64,000 nt of DNA, from NCBI RefSeq assembly GCF_017916475.1, contig NZ_JAFMTB010000003.1, positions 160,009-224,008 on the forward strand, in the 5' to 3' direction. Position 1 is the stretch's first letter, and the number at the start of each line of letters is the position of its first letter. The notes under the pieces were generated by a model that did no database searches, was not told where the DNA came from, and worked only from the letters and a program-made list of their open reading frames with translations. This DNA is from Patulibacter sp. SYSU D01012 (lineage in GTDB: Bacteria > Actinomycetota > Thermoleophilia > Solirubrobacterales > Solirubrobacteraceae). This document shows, in pieces, positions 35,443-44,480 of this stretch. A program made the position numbers and the translations under genes.

Positions 35443-37644
35443 CTACGCCGTCAGCCGGAAGGTGCCGACGAGCCGCTCGAGCTCCTCGGCGGTGGCGGCG
35501 AGCTCCTGCGCGGACGCGGAGATCTCCTGCGTCGACGCGCTCGTCTGCTGCGTCGACGCGGACACCTGCTGCGCGGACGCGGCGGAGTCCTGGGCGACGG
35601 ACGCGACGCCGCCGATCTCGGTGCCGGCGCGCTCCGCCTCGCTCGTGACCTGGTCGATCGCGGCGGTGATCTGGTCCACCTTCGCGGTCACGTCGGAGAC
35701 CGCGGCGTCGATGCGCTCGAAGGCCGCGCGGGTCTGCTCGACGACCTCGACGCCGTCCGTCGTGTGGCGCACGCTGTCGGCGACGACGCCGGACACGCGG
35801 CCCGTGTCGCGCTGCATCGTGGCGATCAGCTCGGAGATCTCGGCCGCGGCCTCCTGCGACTCCTCGGCCAGCTTGCGGACCTCCTCGGCGACCACCGCGA
35901 AGCCGCGGCCCTGCTCGCCGGCGCGGGCGGCCTCGATGGCGGCGTTCAGCGCCAGCAGGTTGGTCTGCTCGGCGATGCCGGTGATCGTGCCGACGATCCC
36001 GCCGATCCGCTCCGACTTCTCGGCCAGCTCGGCCATCGCGGCGCCGACCTCCTCGGACGATCCGGCCACCAGCCGCATCGCGTCGGTGGCCTCGGCGGCG
36101 GCGCGCACGCCGTCGCGGGCGATGCCGCGGGCGTCGTCGGCGGCCGCCGCGGTCTCCTGGGCGGACGCGGCGCCGACCTGGGCGGCGCGGGTCGCCTCGG
36201 TGACGGCGTCACGGGTGGACTCGACCATCGTGACCTGGCGCTCGGCGCCCATCGCGACCTCGGTCGTGGCGGTGGCGATCTCCTCGACGGCCTTGCCCGT
36301 CTCGGTCGCCGTCGACGCCATCTGCGCCGACGCCGCCGACACGGACCCGGCGGAGCGGGACACCTGACCGACGGTCTCGCGCAGGTCGCCGACCAGCTTG
36401 CGGAACGCCCGGCCCAGCAGGTCGCGGTCGGACCGCGGCTCCACCTCGACGGTCAGGTCGCCGGCCGCCACCCGCTCGGCCGCGTCCGCCTTCTCGCGCA
36501 GGTAGTCGACGGTGCGGCCGAACGCGGCGCCCATGCGGCCGACCTCGTCCTGGCTGCCGTCGCGCAGCTCCACGTCGACGTCGCCGTCGGCCACCCGCTC
36601 GGCGGCGTCGGTCAGCTCGGTGATCGGGCGGGTCAGGCTGCGGGCGATCAGGGTGACGATGCCGCCCATGACGAGCAGCAGGACGATGCCGATCACGAGC
36701 AGCGTCGTGCGCAGGCGGTGCACGGGGGCGAGGACCTCGTCGACCGGCACCGAGGCGATGAAGCCCCAGTCGCCGGTGCGCACCGGCGCCCAGCTCAGGA
36801 CGACGTCCTTGCCGGTGAACGGATCGGTCGTCTCGGCCTGGCCGCCGCGGCCGGCGGCCACGTCGCGGGCCACGCGGGCCAGCACAGCGTTGTCCTGCTT
36901 CTTCGCGAGCGTGCCGAGCTTCGTGCCCAGCAGCTTCTTCTGCGGGGCGGCGACGAAGATGCCGGTGCGGCTGACGAGCATGCCGTAGCCGGTGTCGAGC
37001 AGGCGCACCTTGCCGATCTTGCCGTCGATCTCGCCGAGCGAGCGGTCGGCGCCCGCGATGCCGACGAAGCGGCCGCCCCGGATGATCGGGACGGTGTAGC
37101 TCGTGATCAGGCGGCCGTCCCACGGGTACGGCTCGATCACGACGGGCTTGCGGGTGTCGCGCGGCAGGGTCCAGTAGGCGCTCTTCTCCTGGCCCGACAG
37201 CACGGACAGCTGGAACGGCGGCGTCAGCGTCGACCAGTACGGGCCGAAGCGGCCCTTCGCGTCGCTGCCGCGCTCGTTGCGGTGCGCCGCGTCGTCCCCG
37301 TCGAAGCCGTTGGGCACGTAGCCGACGTACGTGCCGAGGATGCCGGGGTTGCGGTGGTAGAACCGCAGCACCATGTCGACGACGGCCTGGCGGCCGCGGG
37401 CGATGTCGCTCTCCATCGCGGCGGCCATCGAGCGGGGGATCATCATGCTCTGCGCGGCGGAGGCGTCGAACTCCTTCGCCTGCACGTTCGCCGTCTCGGC
37501 GATCTGGGCGTAGCGCGACTGGCGCTCCTGGTCGGTCGCGCGCGAGATCGCGAGGAACGTGAGCAGCGCGATCGCCACGACGATCGGCGGAAGGAAGAGC
37601 AGCAGCATCCGGGTGCGGAGGCTGCGTACGGGCGGGAGCTTCAT
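35443..37644 (-). CDS. Methyl-accepting chemotaxis protein with Cache-type sensor
   Basis: A 733-residue chemoreceptor. Helix 1 (about 12-31) and helix 2 (about 305-330, [20 protein letters not shown]) enclose a periplasmic double-Cache-like domain of about 270 residues with [19 protein letters not shown] and [19 protein letters not shown]. Then come a HAMP region ([20 protein letters not shown]), a second HAMP-like stretch and a signalling domain with the tip [20 protein letters not shown] near 590-610. Cache domains often bind amino or organic acids. No CheA, CheW or motility gene is in the window, so the partner array must be elsewhere. The ATG is preceded by GAGG. Confidence 0.94.
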   Translation of the reverse strand: MKLPPVRSLRTRMLLLFLPPIVVAIALLTFLAISRATDQERQSRYAQIAETANVQAKEFDASAAQSMMIPRSMAAAMESDIARGRQAVVDMVLRFYHRNPGILGTYVGYVPNGFDGDDAAHRNERGSDAKGRFGPYWSTLTPPFQLSVLSGQEKSAYWTLPRDTRKPVVIEPYPWDGRLITSYTVPIIRGGRFVGIAGADRSLGEIDGKIGKVRLLDTGYGMLVSRTGIFVAAPQKKLLGTKLGTLAKKQDNAVLARVARDVAAGRGGQAETTDPFTGKDVVLSWAPVRTGDWGFIASVPVDEVLAPVHRLRTTLLVIGIVLLLVMGGIVTLIARSLTRPITELTDAAERVADGDVDVELRDGSQDEVGRMGAAFGRTVDYLREKADAAERVAAGDLTVEVEPRSDRDLLGRAFRKLVGDLRETVGQVSRSAGSVSAASAQMASTATETGKAVEEIATATTEVAMGAERQVTMVESTRDAVTEATRAAQVGAASAQETAAAADDARGIARDGVRAAAEATDAMRLVAGSSEEVGAAMAELAEKSERIGGIVGTITGIAEQTNLLALNAAIEAARAGEQGRGFAVVAEEVRKLAEESQEAAAEISELIATMQRDTGRVSGVVADSVRHTTDGVEVVEQTRAAFERIDAAVSDVTAKVDQITAAIDQVTSEAERAGTEIGGVASVAQDSAASAQQVSASTQQTSASTQEISASAQELAATAEELERLVGTFRLTA

Positions 37645-37699
37645 GGGTGCCTCGGAGGGGTGTACGCGGACGCGGTCGTGGGGTGGTGATCGGCACCCG

Positions 37700-37720
37700 A
37701 GTCCGCGCCTGTAGCGGACT
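37700..37720. promoter_or_regulatory. Inverted repeat in the divergent chemoreceptor/thioesterase region
   Basis: AGTCCGC (37700-37706), 7 nt, GCGGACT (37714-37720). It lies 56 bp before the chemoreceptor start. It may be a regulator site or a hairpin in the 5' leader; no regulator gene is adjacent. Confidence 0.35.
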
Positions 37721-37778
37721 GGCCGGACGGCGCCCGGTCGCCCGGCCGGCGCGGGCGACCGGCGGTAGCGTTCCGGGC

Positions 37779-38210
37779 ATGGCCACCGCGAGCCCCCACG
37801 TCACGCAGGTCCGCATCCCGCTCCGCTACCGGGACATCGACACGCTGGGGCACCTCAACCAGTCCGTCTACCACGTGATGCTGGAGGAGGCGCGCGTCGC
37901 GTTCATCCTCGACGTGCTGCAGCGGCAGCTCGGCGCGTTCGTCCTGGCGCGGGTCGAGATCGACTACCGCCACGAGGTGCGGCTGCAGGATCGCGAGGTC
38001 GTCATCGACACGCAGATCGAGCGGGTGGGATCGTCGAGCGTCAGCCTGCGCTCGCGGATCTCGACGCCCGACGGCACGCTCGCCGCCGAGGCCGTGACCG
38101 TGCTCGTGGCGTGGGACCCGGAGCAGCGCGGGGCGCGCAAGCTCGGCGAGGAGGAGCGCCGGATCCTCACCGCGGCGACGGGCGCCCCGGCGGCGGACGC
38201 GCAGGCATGA
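37779..38210 (+). CDS. Hot-dog fold acyl-CoA thioesterase (4HBT family)
   Basis: A 143-residue single hot-dog domain. The family motif reads [20 protein letters not shown] at about 16-35, with the catalytic Asp in RDID and the usual G-H-x-N-x-x-Y. The central helix and the strand [20 protein letters not shown] follow. It would hydrolyse short or medium acyl-CoA esters in the cytosol. The ATG at 37779 has no ribosome binding site and follows TAGCGT (37766-37771) by seven bases, so it is probably leaderless. It overlaps the M28 peptidase gene by 4 bp; the functional link between the two is unclear. Confidence 0.9.
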   Translation: MATASPHVTQVRIPLRYRDIDTLGHLNQSVYHVMLEEARVAFILDVLQRQLGAFVLARVEIDYRHEVRLQDREVVIDTQIERVGSSSVSLRSRISTPDGTLAAEAVTVLVAWDPEQRGARKLGEEERRILTAATGAPAADAQA

Positions 38211-39454
38211 GCACGCCGTCCGGGGCCGGGCCCGCCGCCGCCGACGCGCCGCACGGGACGCTGCGCGAGGTGATCGAGGCGCTCGCGCCGCTCGAGCGCC
38301 GTCCGGGCTCGGACGCCGAGCACGCGGCCGCCGAGTGGATCGCGGAGCGGCTGACGCGCGCGGGCGCGCCGGCGCGGGTGGAGGACGCGACGTTCCGCGG
38401 CGGCTACGCGCGGCTGATCGGCACGCTCACCGCCGCGGGCGCCGCGGCGGGGCTGGTCGGCGCGGGCCGCCGGGGCCGGCGGGCGGCCGCCGCGCTCGGC
38501 GCCCTGGCGGCGGCGGCGATCGTCGACGACGTCTCCAACGGCGCGCGGCCGGTGCGCCGGGCGCTCGAGCGCGAGCGGCCGACGTGGAACGTCGTCGCGG
38601 AGTGCGGCGACCCGACGGGCCGGCGCACGCTCGTCGTCATGGCGCACCACGACGCCGCGCCGACGGGCGCGATCTTCGACCAGCGCCTGCAGCGGGGGAT
38701 CCTGGAGATCGCGCCCGGCATCTTCGAGCGGATCGACACCGCCCTTCCCGTGTGGTGGCCCGTGGTCGGCGGCCCCACCCTGTCCGCGGTGGGCGCGGCG
38801 CTGCGCCGGCCCCGGCTGGCCCTGGCCGGCGCGGCGCTCAGCGCGGCCAGCACGGCGGCCATGGCCGACATCGCGCGGGCGCCGACGGTGCCGGGCGCCA
38901 ACGACAACCTGACGGCGGTCGCGGCCCTCGTCGGCCTCGCCGAGCGGTTCGCCGCCGCGCCGCCCGAGGGCGTCCGCGTGCTGCTCGTCTCGTGCGGGGC
39001 GGAGGAGGTGCTGCAGGGCGGCATCCACGCCTTCGCGCGCACGTGGTTCCCGCGGCTGGACCGCGAGCGGACGTGGTTCCTCAACCTCGACACGATCGGC
39101 TCGCCCGAGCTCGTGATGATCGAGGGCGAAGGCCCCGTCGTGATGGAGGACTACCACTGGCGGTCCTTCCGCGACCTGATCGAGCGGGTCGCGTGGCGCG
39201 ACGGCATCGCGCTGCGCCGCGGCATGCGTGCCCGGTCGAGCACCGACGCCGTGGTGCCCAGCCGGGCCGGCTACCCGACGGCGTGCCTCGTCTCGTTCGA
39301 CCGCTCGAAGGCGATGACCGACTACCACCTGCCGACCGACACGCCGGAGCACGTCGACTACGCGACGGTGGCCCGCGCGGTGCGCCTGGTCGAGGCGGTC
39401 GCGCGCGAGCTGGACACCGACGCCGCGGCGAGCGGGGTGCACAGCGCCCGCTGA
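38207..39454 (+). CDS. M28-family zinc peptidase with internal hydrophobic insert
   Basis: A 415-residue aminopeptidase-like protein. The di-zinc ligands are readable: His in VVMAHHDAAP (about 145), Asp in GANDNLTAVAAL (about 229), the Glu pair in SCGAEEVLQGG (about 263-273), Asp in NLDTIGSPEL (about 288) and the final His in TDYHLPTDTPEH (about 365-376). Two hydrophobic segments (about 62-110 and 180-220) interrupt the domain, so it may be membrane-associated instead of soluble. There is no signal peptide. It is co-translated with the thioesterase. The substrate (peptides or acylated amino acids) is unknown. Confidence 0.88.
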   Translation: MSTPSGAGPAAADAPHGTLREVIEALAPLERRPGSDAEHAAAEWIAERLTRAGAPARVEDATFRGGYARLIGTLTAAGAAAGLVGAGRRGRRAAAALGALAAAAIVDDVSNGARPVRRALERERPTWNVVAECGDPTGRRTLVVMAHHDAAPTGAIFDQRLQRGILEIAPGIFERIDTALPVWWPVVGGPTLSAVGAALRRPRLALAGAALSAASTAAMADIARAPTVPGANDNLTAVAALVGLAERFAAAPPEGVRVLLVSCGAEEVLQGGIHAFARTWFPRLDRERTWFLNLDTIGSPELVMIEGEGPVVMEDYHWRSFRDLIERVAWRDGIALRRGMRARSSTDAVVPSRAGYPTACLVSFDRSKAMTDYHLPTDTPEHVDYATVARAVRLVEAVARELDTDAAASGVHSAR

Positions 39455-39464
39455 GGCGGCGACG

Positions 39465-39500
39465 CCGTCCTGCCGCGGCGGGACCGCCGCGGCAGGACGG
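39465..39500. terminator. Strong bidirectional hairpin terminator
   Basis: CCGTCCTGCCGCGGC (39465-39479) and GCCGCGGCAGGACGG (39486-39500) form a perfect 15-bp stem with a 6-nt loop between the convergent M28 peptidase and MalG-type permease genes. It is the strongest hairpin I found in the window. Confidence 0.78.
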
Positions 39501-39511
39501 GCGCTCCGTCC

Positions 39512-40408
39512 CTAGCCCTTCACCGCGCCGGCGGTCAGCCCGGCCACGATCCGCTTCTGGAACGCGAGCACGAGCACGATGAGCGGGATCGAGATGATCA
39601 CGCTCGCCGCGGCGATCAGGCCGATCGGCTGGGCGTAGCCGCCGGCCGCCGTGTCGTTGAAGTTGCCGATCGCCGCCGGCACGGTGCGGGCCGCCTTCGT
39701 CGTCGTCAGCGTGATCGCGAGCAGGTACTCGTTCCACGCGAAGATGAACGTCAGGATGCCCGCCGTCGCCATGCCCGGCGCGGCGAGCGGCACGACGACC
39801 TTGCGGAAGGCCTGGAAGCGCGTGGCGCCGTCGACCATCGCGGCCTCCTCCAGGTCCCGCGGGATCTCGCGGAAGAACGACGTGAGGATGTACGTCGTCA
39901 GGGGCAGCGCGAACGTCAGGTACGGGATGACCAGGCCGATCAGGGTGTTGTTCAGCCCGATGTCGGTCCACAGCTGGAAGATCGGCAGCGCGATCGCGAT
40001 CGGCGGGAACGTCGTCACCGACAGGATCAGCGCCAGGATCGTGAACTTGCCGCGGAACCGCAGCCGCGCCAGCGCGTAGGCCGCGAACGACCCGACGAGG
40101 ACCGAGAGCAGCGTCGTGACCGTCGAGACGATCACGCTGTTGCGCAGGCCCGCGACGAAGTCGTCGTTGGCGAAGACGTCCTTGTAGCTCTGCAGCGTCG
40201 GGTTCGGCGGGTAGAGCTTGGCGACGCCCAGGTCCTGCCCGTGCCGCAGCGAGATCTGGACGAGCCAGTAGAACGGGAACAGGCAGAAGAGGACGACGAA
40301 GACCACGCCGATCCACAGGACCGGCGAGTGCTGGCGCTTGCGCCGGCGGGGCGCGCGGTCGCGCTCGACCGCCGCGTTGCTCGGCTGGGCGGGGGCGATG
40401 GTGCTCAT
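39512..40408 (-). CDS. Sugar ABC importer permease, MalG type
   Basis: A 298-residue permease with six helices. An N-terminal basic tail of about 27 residues precedes helix 1 (WIGVVFVVLFCLFPFYWLVQ). The EAA loop reads DLEEAAMVDGATRFQAFRKV at about 188-207, the form typical of carbohydrate importers (CUT1). It ends with EKxI-like AFQKRIVAGLTAGAVKG, the usual MalG C-terminus. It is the last gene of the four-gene importer operon and overlaps the MalF-type gene by 4 bp. Confidence 0.95.
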   Translation of the reverse strand: MSTIAPAQPSNAAVERDRAPRRRKRQHSPVLWIGVVFVVLFCLFPFYWLVQISLRHGQDLGVAKLYPPNPTLQSYKDVFANDDFVAGLRNSVIVSTVTTLLSVLVGSFAAYALARLRFRGKFTILALILSVTTFPPIAIALPIFQLWTDIGLNNTLIGLVIPYLTFALPLTTYILTSFFREIPRDLEEAAMVDGATRFQAFRKVVVPLAAPGMATAGILTFIFAWNEYLLAITLTTTKAARTVPAAIGNFNDTAAGGYAQPIGLIAAASVIISIPLIVLVLAFQKRIVAGLTAGAVKG

Positions 40409-41379
40409 GCGCGCTCCGAGGTCGTGTCGCGGAGGTTGCCGCCGACGAAGCGGATGTAGACGAGCGAGACGGCCATCACGACGACGAAGGTCAGGACCGA
40501 CAGCGCCGCGCCCGACCCGATCAGCTGATCGCCGTTGAACGTCTGGTACGCCTGCGTCGACAGCGTGCTCGTCCCGTACTGCCCGCGGGTCAGCACCCAC
40601 GGCAGGTCGAAGACGCGCAGCGCGTCGAGGGTGCGGAAGATCAGCGCCACCGCGATCGCCGGCCGCAGCAGCGGCAGGGTGATCCGGCGGAACTGCTGCC
40701 ATCTCGTCGCGCCGTCCACCCGGGCGGCCTCGTACAGGTCGTCCGGGATCACCTGCAGGCCCGCGAGCAGCATGAGCGCCATGAACGGCGCCGTCTTCCA
40801 CACGTCCGCGACGATCACCACGATCATCGCGTCCGGCGTCTCCGCCAGGTGCACCCGGTCGGCGCCCGGCAGGCCGAGCGCGCTGAGGACCTGCGGCACG
40901 AAGCCCGAGTCGGACTGGGTGACGGTCTGCCACACGATCGCCGAGACGATCGTCAGCACCGCGTACGGCACCAGGACGATCGCGCGCAGCGCCCCCCGGC
41001 CGCGGAACGCCGTGTGCATGATGAGCGCCATCCCCAGGCCGAGCAGCAGCTCGAGCGACACGGAGGACACGGCGAAGATCACCGTGTGCAGGAACGCGGA
41101 CCAGAAGTCGCTCGAGGAGACGCCCGCGGCCGCGGCGAAGCCCGACGTGTCGCCGAACAGCGCCGCGGTGTAGTTCTCGAAGCCGACCCAGCGCGAGACG
41201 CCCGCCTGCGAGCGTGAGTACTGGTGCAGCGACAGCCAGATCGCGTAGCCGATGGGGTACGCGGCGACGACGGCCATCAGGGCCAGCGTCGGCGTGATCA
41301 TCGCCGCGGCCAGCCGGCGCTCCCCCGTGTAGAGGGAGCGCCGACGGCGGGCGCGGCGGCCGCTCAGCGCGGTCGACAT
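40405..41379 (-). CDS. Sugar ABC importer permease, MalF type
   Basis: A 324-residue permease with about six helices and the EAA loop DLYEAARVDGATRWQQFRRI at about 213-232. It starts MSTALSGRRARRRRSLYTGE, a basic cytoplasmic tail, then helix 1 (AAMITPTLALMAVVAAYPIG). It partners the MalG-type protein to form the membrane channel of a CUT1 sugar importer. Confidence 0.95.
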   Translation of the reverse strand: MSTALSGRRARRRRSLYTGERRLAAAMITPTLALMAVVAAYPIGYAIWLSLHQYSRSQAGVSRWVGFENYTAALFGDTSGFAAAAGVSSSDFWSAFLHTVIFAVSSVSLELLLGLGMALIMHTAFRGRGALRAIVLVPYAVLTIVSAIVWQTVTQSDSGFVPQVLSALGLPGADRVHLAETPDAMIVVIVADVWKTAPFMALMLLAGLQVIPDDLYEAARVDGATRWQQFRRITLPLLRPAIAVALIFRTLDALRVFDLPWVLTRGQYGTSTLSTQAYQTFNGDQLIGSGAALSVLTFVVVMAVSLVYIRFVGGNLRDTTSERA

Positions 41380-41389
41380 CGCCCGGCTC

Positions 41390-42703
41390 CTAGAAGGTGC
41401 TGAGGGCGGACGAGATGGACTTGTCGGCGGCCTCGAGCGCCGCCTCGGGCGTCATGCGGCCGGACAGCGCCTTCGCGACGTTCGTCGAGATCGCGGTGCT
41501 GATCTGGGTGTACGACGGGGACACCGGGCGGGCCTTCGCCTGCTCGACGGCGGTCCGCAGCGCGTCCGAGAACGGCAGCGCCTTCTTCACGTCCGCGTCG
41601 TCGTAGCTCTCGGACAGCACCGGCGCGAGCGAGTACTTCGTCGCGCGCAGCCGCATCGCGTCGGGCTTGGTCATCACGTCGACGAACTTCAGCGCGCCCT
41701 CGGGGTTCTTCGAGAACTTCGAGATCACCAGGTTGGAGCCGCCGAGCACGCCGGCGGCCTGGCCGCCCTCGAACTTCGGCAGCGGCGCCACCTCGAAGTT
41801 CTTGCGCACCGCCGCGGTCTTTGACTCCTTTTCGATGGAGTACGCGTACGGCCAGTTGCGCATGAAGCCGGGCTTGCCCGAGTCGAACGCCTGCTGCGAC
41901 TCGGCCTCCTGGTAGGTCAGGACCGCCTTCGGCACCGCGCCGCTCTTCACGCCGTCGGCCATGAGCTTGAGCGCGGCGAGGTTCTGCGGGGAGTTGATCT
42001 CCGACTTCTTGCCGTCGTCGGACAGCACCTTGCCGCCGGCGCCGTAGGCCACCTCGAGGAAGTGGACCGTCAGGCCCTCGTAGGCCTTGCCCTGGAAGAC
42101 GAACCCGCCCTCGTCCTTGGCCGCGGAGTAGAGCGCCTGCCACGTGTCGGGCGGCGTGCTCGTGCGGTCCTTGCGGTAGTAGAGGAGGCCGGCGTCGGTC
42201 TTCTCCGGCACGCCGTAGTAGCGCCCGTCGTACGTCGCGGTCTGCAGGGTCGAGGGGATGAACTCGCCCTTGCGGCCGTTCACGTAGTCGGTGACGTCCA
42301 TCAGCCACTTCTGCGCGGCGAACTGGGCGGTCCAGACGACGTCGGACTCGAAGACGTCGCACTCGCCGGACTTCGCACGCTGGCGGCGCACGAACTGCGC
42401 GTTCTGCTCGTCGGCGGCGTCCGGCAGCGTGATGACCTGGACCTTCAGGCCCTTGGTCTCGGCCTGCGCCTGCTTGACCGCGGCCTTCGCGGCCTCGACG
42501 GTCAGCGCCGGGGCGCAGAACGTGACGTTGCCCTTCGCGCTCGCGATCGACGCCGGGTCGATGCCCTGCGTCTGGGCGCTGCCGCCGCCGTCGGACGCGC
42601 CGGACGCGCCGGTGGTGGAGGACTCGTCGTCGCCACCGCAGGCGGACAGGGCGAGCACGCAGGCGCTCGCGACGGCGGGGACGGTCCACTTGAGCTGCTT
42701 CAC
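41390..42703 (-). CDS. Sugar ABC importer substrate-binding lipoprotein
   Basis: A 437-residue extracellular binding protein. The signal peptide ends with the lipobox VLALSACGG at about 19-27, followed by a Ser/Gly linker. The body has features of the trehalose/maltose-binding cluster: VFESDVVWTAQFAAQKWLMD, YYGVPEKTDAGLLYYRKD and FMRNWPYAYSIEKES, where aromatic residues would stack on sugar rings. GTG 42703 is chosen for AGGAG 7 nt upstream; an earlier in-frame GTG at 42745 would put charged residues before the signal peptide. The likely ligand is an alpha-glucoside such as trehalose or maltose. Confidence 0.93.
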   Translation of the reverse strand: MKQLKWTVPAVASACVLALSACGGDDESSTTGASGASDGGGSAQTQGIDPASIASAKGNVTFCAPALTVEAAKAAVKQAQAETKGLKVQVITLPDAADEQNAQFVRRQRAKSGECDVFESDVVWTAQFAAQKWLMDVTDYVNGRKGEFIPSTLQTATYDGRYYGVPEKTDAGLLYYRKDRTSTPPDTWQALYSAAKDEGGFVFQGKAYEGLTVHFLEVAYGAGGKVLSDDGKKSEINSPQNLAALKLMADGVKSGAVPKAVLTYQEAESQQAFDSGKPGFMRNWPYAYSIEKESKTAAVRKNFEVAPLPKFEGGQAAGVLGGSNLVISKFSKNPEGALKFVDVMTKPDAMRLRATKYSLAPVLSESYDDADVKKALPFSDALRTAVEQAKARPVSPSYTQISTAISTNVAKALSGRMTPEAALEAADKSISSALSTF

Positions 42704-42741
42704 GGGGGAACTCCTGGGGTCGTGCTTGGGGACGAGGGGGA

Positions 42742-43944
42742 TCACGCCGCCGACGGGGCGGCGGTCGGGGACTCGTGCGCGGCGAGCGAGAGCCCCGTCT
42801 CGGGATCGAAGAGGGTCACGTGCGCGGCGTCGATGCGCAGGCGGGCGCGCTGGCCCACCCGGACGCCGCTGGCGGGCGAGAGACGCGCCACGAGCTGCTC
42901 GCCGGGCCGGGCCGACGTCAGGTCTCCCAGGCCGGTGCGGTGGCTGAGCTCGTCGAGCGACGCCGACCGCGCGCCGCCGGCAGCGGGGTCGAAGTACGCG
43001 TACAGGTCGGAGCCCATGGACTCGACGACCTCGACCTCGACGTCGATGACCGGGCCGTCGCCCGGCTCCAGGTCGGCGTCCGAGAACGCCTCGGGGCGGA
43101 TGCCGACGACGACGGGCTGGCCGGCGGACGCGCCCGCCACGCGCTCCCGCCAGGAAGCGGGCAGGGGGATGGGGCCGCGGGCGGTCCGCACCTCGTCGCC
43201 GTGGATCTCGGCGGCGACGAAGTTCATGGCCGGCGAGCCGATGAAGCCGGCGACGAAGACGTTGCGGGGCTGCGTGTAGAGCTCGGCGGGGGTGCCGACC
43301 TGCTGCAGGACTCCGGCGTTGAGCACCGCGACGCGGTCGCCGAGCGTCATCGCCTCGGTCTGGTCGTGCGTGACGTAGATCGTCGTCGTGCCCAGGCGCC
43401 GCTGCAGGCGCGCCAGCTCGGTGCGGGTCTGCACGCGCAGCTTCGCGTCCAGGTTCGACAGCGGCTCGTCCATCAGGAACGCGCGCGGCTGCCGCACGAT
43501 CGCCCGGCCCATCGCGACGCGCTGGCGCTGGCCGCCGGACAGGTTGGCGGGCTTGCGGCCCAGGTGGTCGTGCAGCTGCAGGACCTCGGCCGCCTCGCGC
43601 ACGCGCTCGGCGATCTCGTCCTTCGGCACGTTCGCCATCTTCAGGGGGAACGCCAGGTTCTCCGCGACCGTCATGTGCGGGTAGAGCGCGTAGCTCTGGA
43701 ACACCATGGAGATGTCCCGGTCCTTCGGCTCGAGCTCGTTGACCCGCTCGCCGTCCATCAGGAGCTCGCCCTCGGTGATCTCCTCCAGCCCGGCGATCAT
43801 GCGCAGCGCCGTCGACTTGCCGCAGCCTGAAGGGCCGACGAAGATCACGAACTCGCCGTCGGCGATGTCGAGGTCCAAGCCCTTCACCGCGTGGAAGCCG
43901 TCCGCGTACCGCTTGTGGATGCCGTGGAGCTGGATGCGCGCCAT
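42742..43944 (-). CDS. Sugar ABC importer ATPase (MsmK/UgpC type)
   Basis: A 400-residue ATPase. Walker A is [16 protein letters not shown] (about 37-52), the Q-loop is [10 protein letters not shown], the signature is [16 protein letters not shown] (about 133-148), Walker B is [14 protein letters not shown] (about 154-167) and the H-loop is THDQTEAM. The C-terminal part has TOBE/MalK-like regulatory repeats with VVGIRPEAF. It is transcribed first in the importer operon, ahead of the binding protein. Such ATPases are often shared by several importers. No regulator gene for sugar uptake lies next to it; the divergent gene is a large LuxR-type protein. Confidence 0.95.
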   Translation of the reverse strand: MARIQLHGIHKRYADGFHAVKGLDLDIADGEFVIFVGPSGCGKSTALRMIAGLEEITEGELLMDGERVNELEPKDRDISMVFQSYALYPHMTVAENLAFPLKMANVPKDEIAERVREAAEVLQLHDHLGRKPANLSGGQRQRVAMGRAIVRQPRAFLMDEPLSNLDAKLRVQTRTELARLQRRLGTTTIYVTHDQTEAMTLGDRVAVLNAGVLQQVGTPAELYTQPRNVFVAGFIGSPAMNFVAAEIHGDEVRTARGPIPLPASWRERVAGASAGQPVVVGIRPEAFSDADLEPGDGPVIDVEVEVVESMGSDLYAYFDPAAGGARSASLDELSHRTGLGDLTSARPGEQLVARLSPASGVRVGQRARLRIDAAHVTLFDPETGLSLAAHESPTAAPSAA

Positions 43945-44361
43945 CGTCGTCCTCTCTCTCGGGGTGAGGCCCACCCTACCCCCGTCTGTGGCGCGGCACA
44001 CAGGAGGTGCGGATCCTGCAGCGGAACGGGGGGTGGTTCGGCACGCCTGAGGGGGTGGTCCGCCGCGGGTAAGGGCGCGGCCGCCGGCCGGCCCCGGGCG
44101 TAAGGGGCCGGGGGCGCCGGGCCGCTCCGTCCGCCCGATGTGGGGCGGGCCGGCGTAGCCCAGGATCGGAACGTGCCGTCCACCCCGACCGACGGGAGCA
44201 CCCGATGCCCACCCTCCTCGCCCCCCACCTCGTGGCCGCCCGCCACGCCGACCTCGACCGCGCCGTCCGCCACGCCGCCGTCGCCGTCGTCCCGACGCGT
44301 CGCCGCCGGATCGTCCCGGCGCTCCTCCGGCGCGGCGTCGGGGCGGCATACTCGGGGTCCG
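43945..44361. other. 417-bp divergent intergenic region
   Basis: This separates the minus-strand importer ATPase from the plus-strand LuxR-type gene. It contains a direct repeat GGGGTGGT (near 44027 and 44052), a repeated GTAAGGG block (near 44068 and 44100), the hairpin at 44088-44111 and the possible small ORF starting at 44205. A CATACT hexamer at 44347-44352 lies 9 bases before the LuxR start. I see no LacI-type or other classic sugar-regulator operator. Confidence 0.5.
44088..44111. other. Hairpin in the divergent region
   Basis: CCGGCCCC (44088-44095), loop of 8 nt, GGGGCCGG (44104-44111). It is a perfect 8-bp stem about 144 bp upstream of the importer ATPase. It could be an operator or a leader structure; its role is unknown. 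Confidence 0.3.
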
Positions 44362-44480
44362 ATGGTCTCGCGCGTCACGAGCCGGCGGCTGGTGGGCCGC
44401 ACCGCGGAGCTCGCCGAGCTGCAGGCCGCGCTGCGGGACGCGGCGGACGGGCGGCCGTCCCTGGCGTTCGTCGCGGGTGA
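44205..44480 (+). CDS. Possible small protein overlapping the LuxR-type gene
   Basis: A frame of 91 codons starting at an ATG with GGGAG 7 nt upstream. The first 50 residues ([20 protein letters not shown], then a basic RRRR region) look like a small actinobacterial protein type that I recall but cannot name. The last 39 codons overlap the LuxR-type gene in another frame and are probably not constrained. Either the real protein was truncated by a frameshift near 44360, or the frame is chance in GC-rich DNA. Confidence 0.3.
   Translation: MPTLLAPHLVAARHADLDRAVRHAAVAVVPTRRRRIVPALLRRGVGAAYSGSDGLARHEPAAGGPHRGARRAAGRAAGRGGRAAVPGVRRG

Noticed and set aside
35443-37644. A chemotaxis operon around the receptor gene
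   Set aside because: The neighbours are a carboxypeptidase and a thioesterase; no CheA, CheW, CheY, CheR or flagellar gene is present, so the receptor is annotated as a single gene.
43945-44361. LacI-type operator for the second sugar importer
   Set aside because: No TGnAAnCGnTTnCA-like site is visible in the region; only a GC-rich hairpin and short direct repeats are present.
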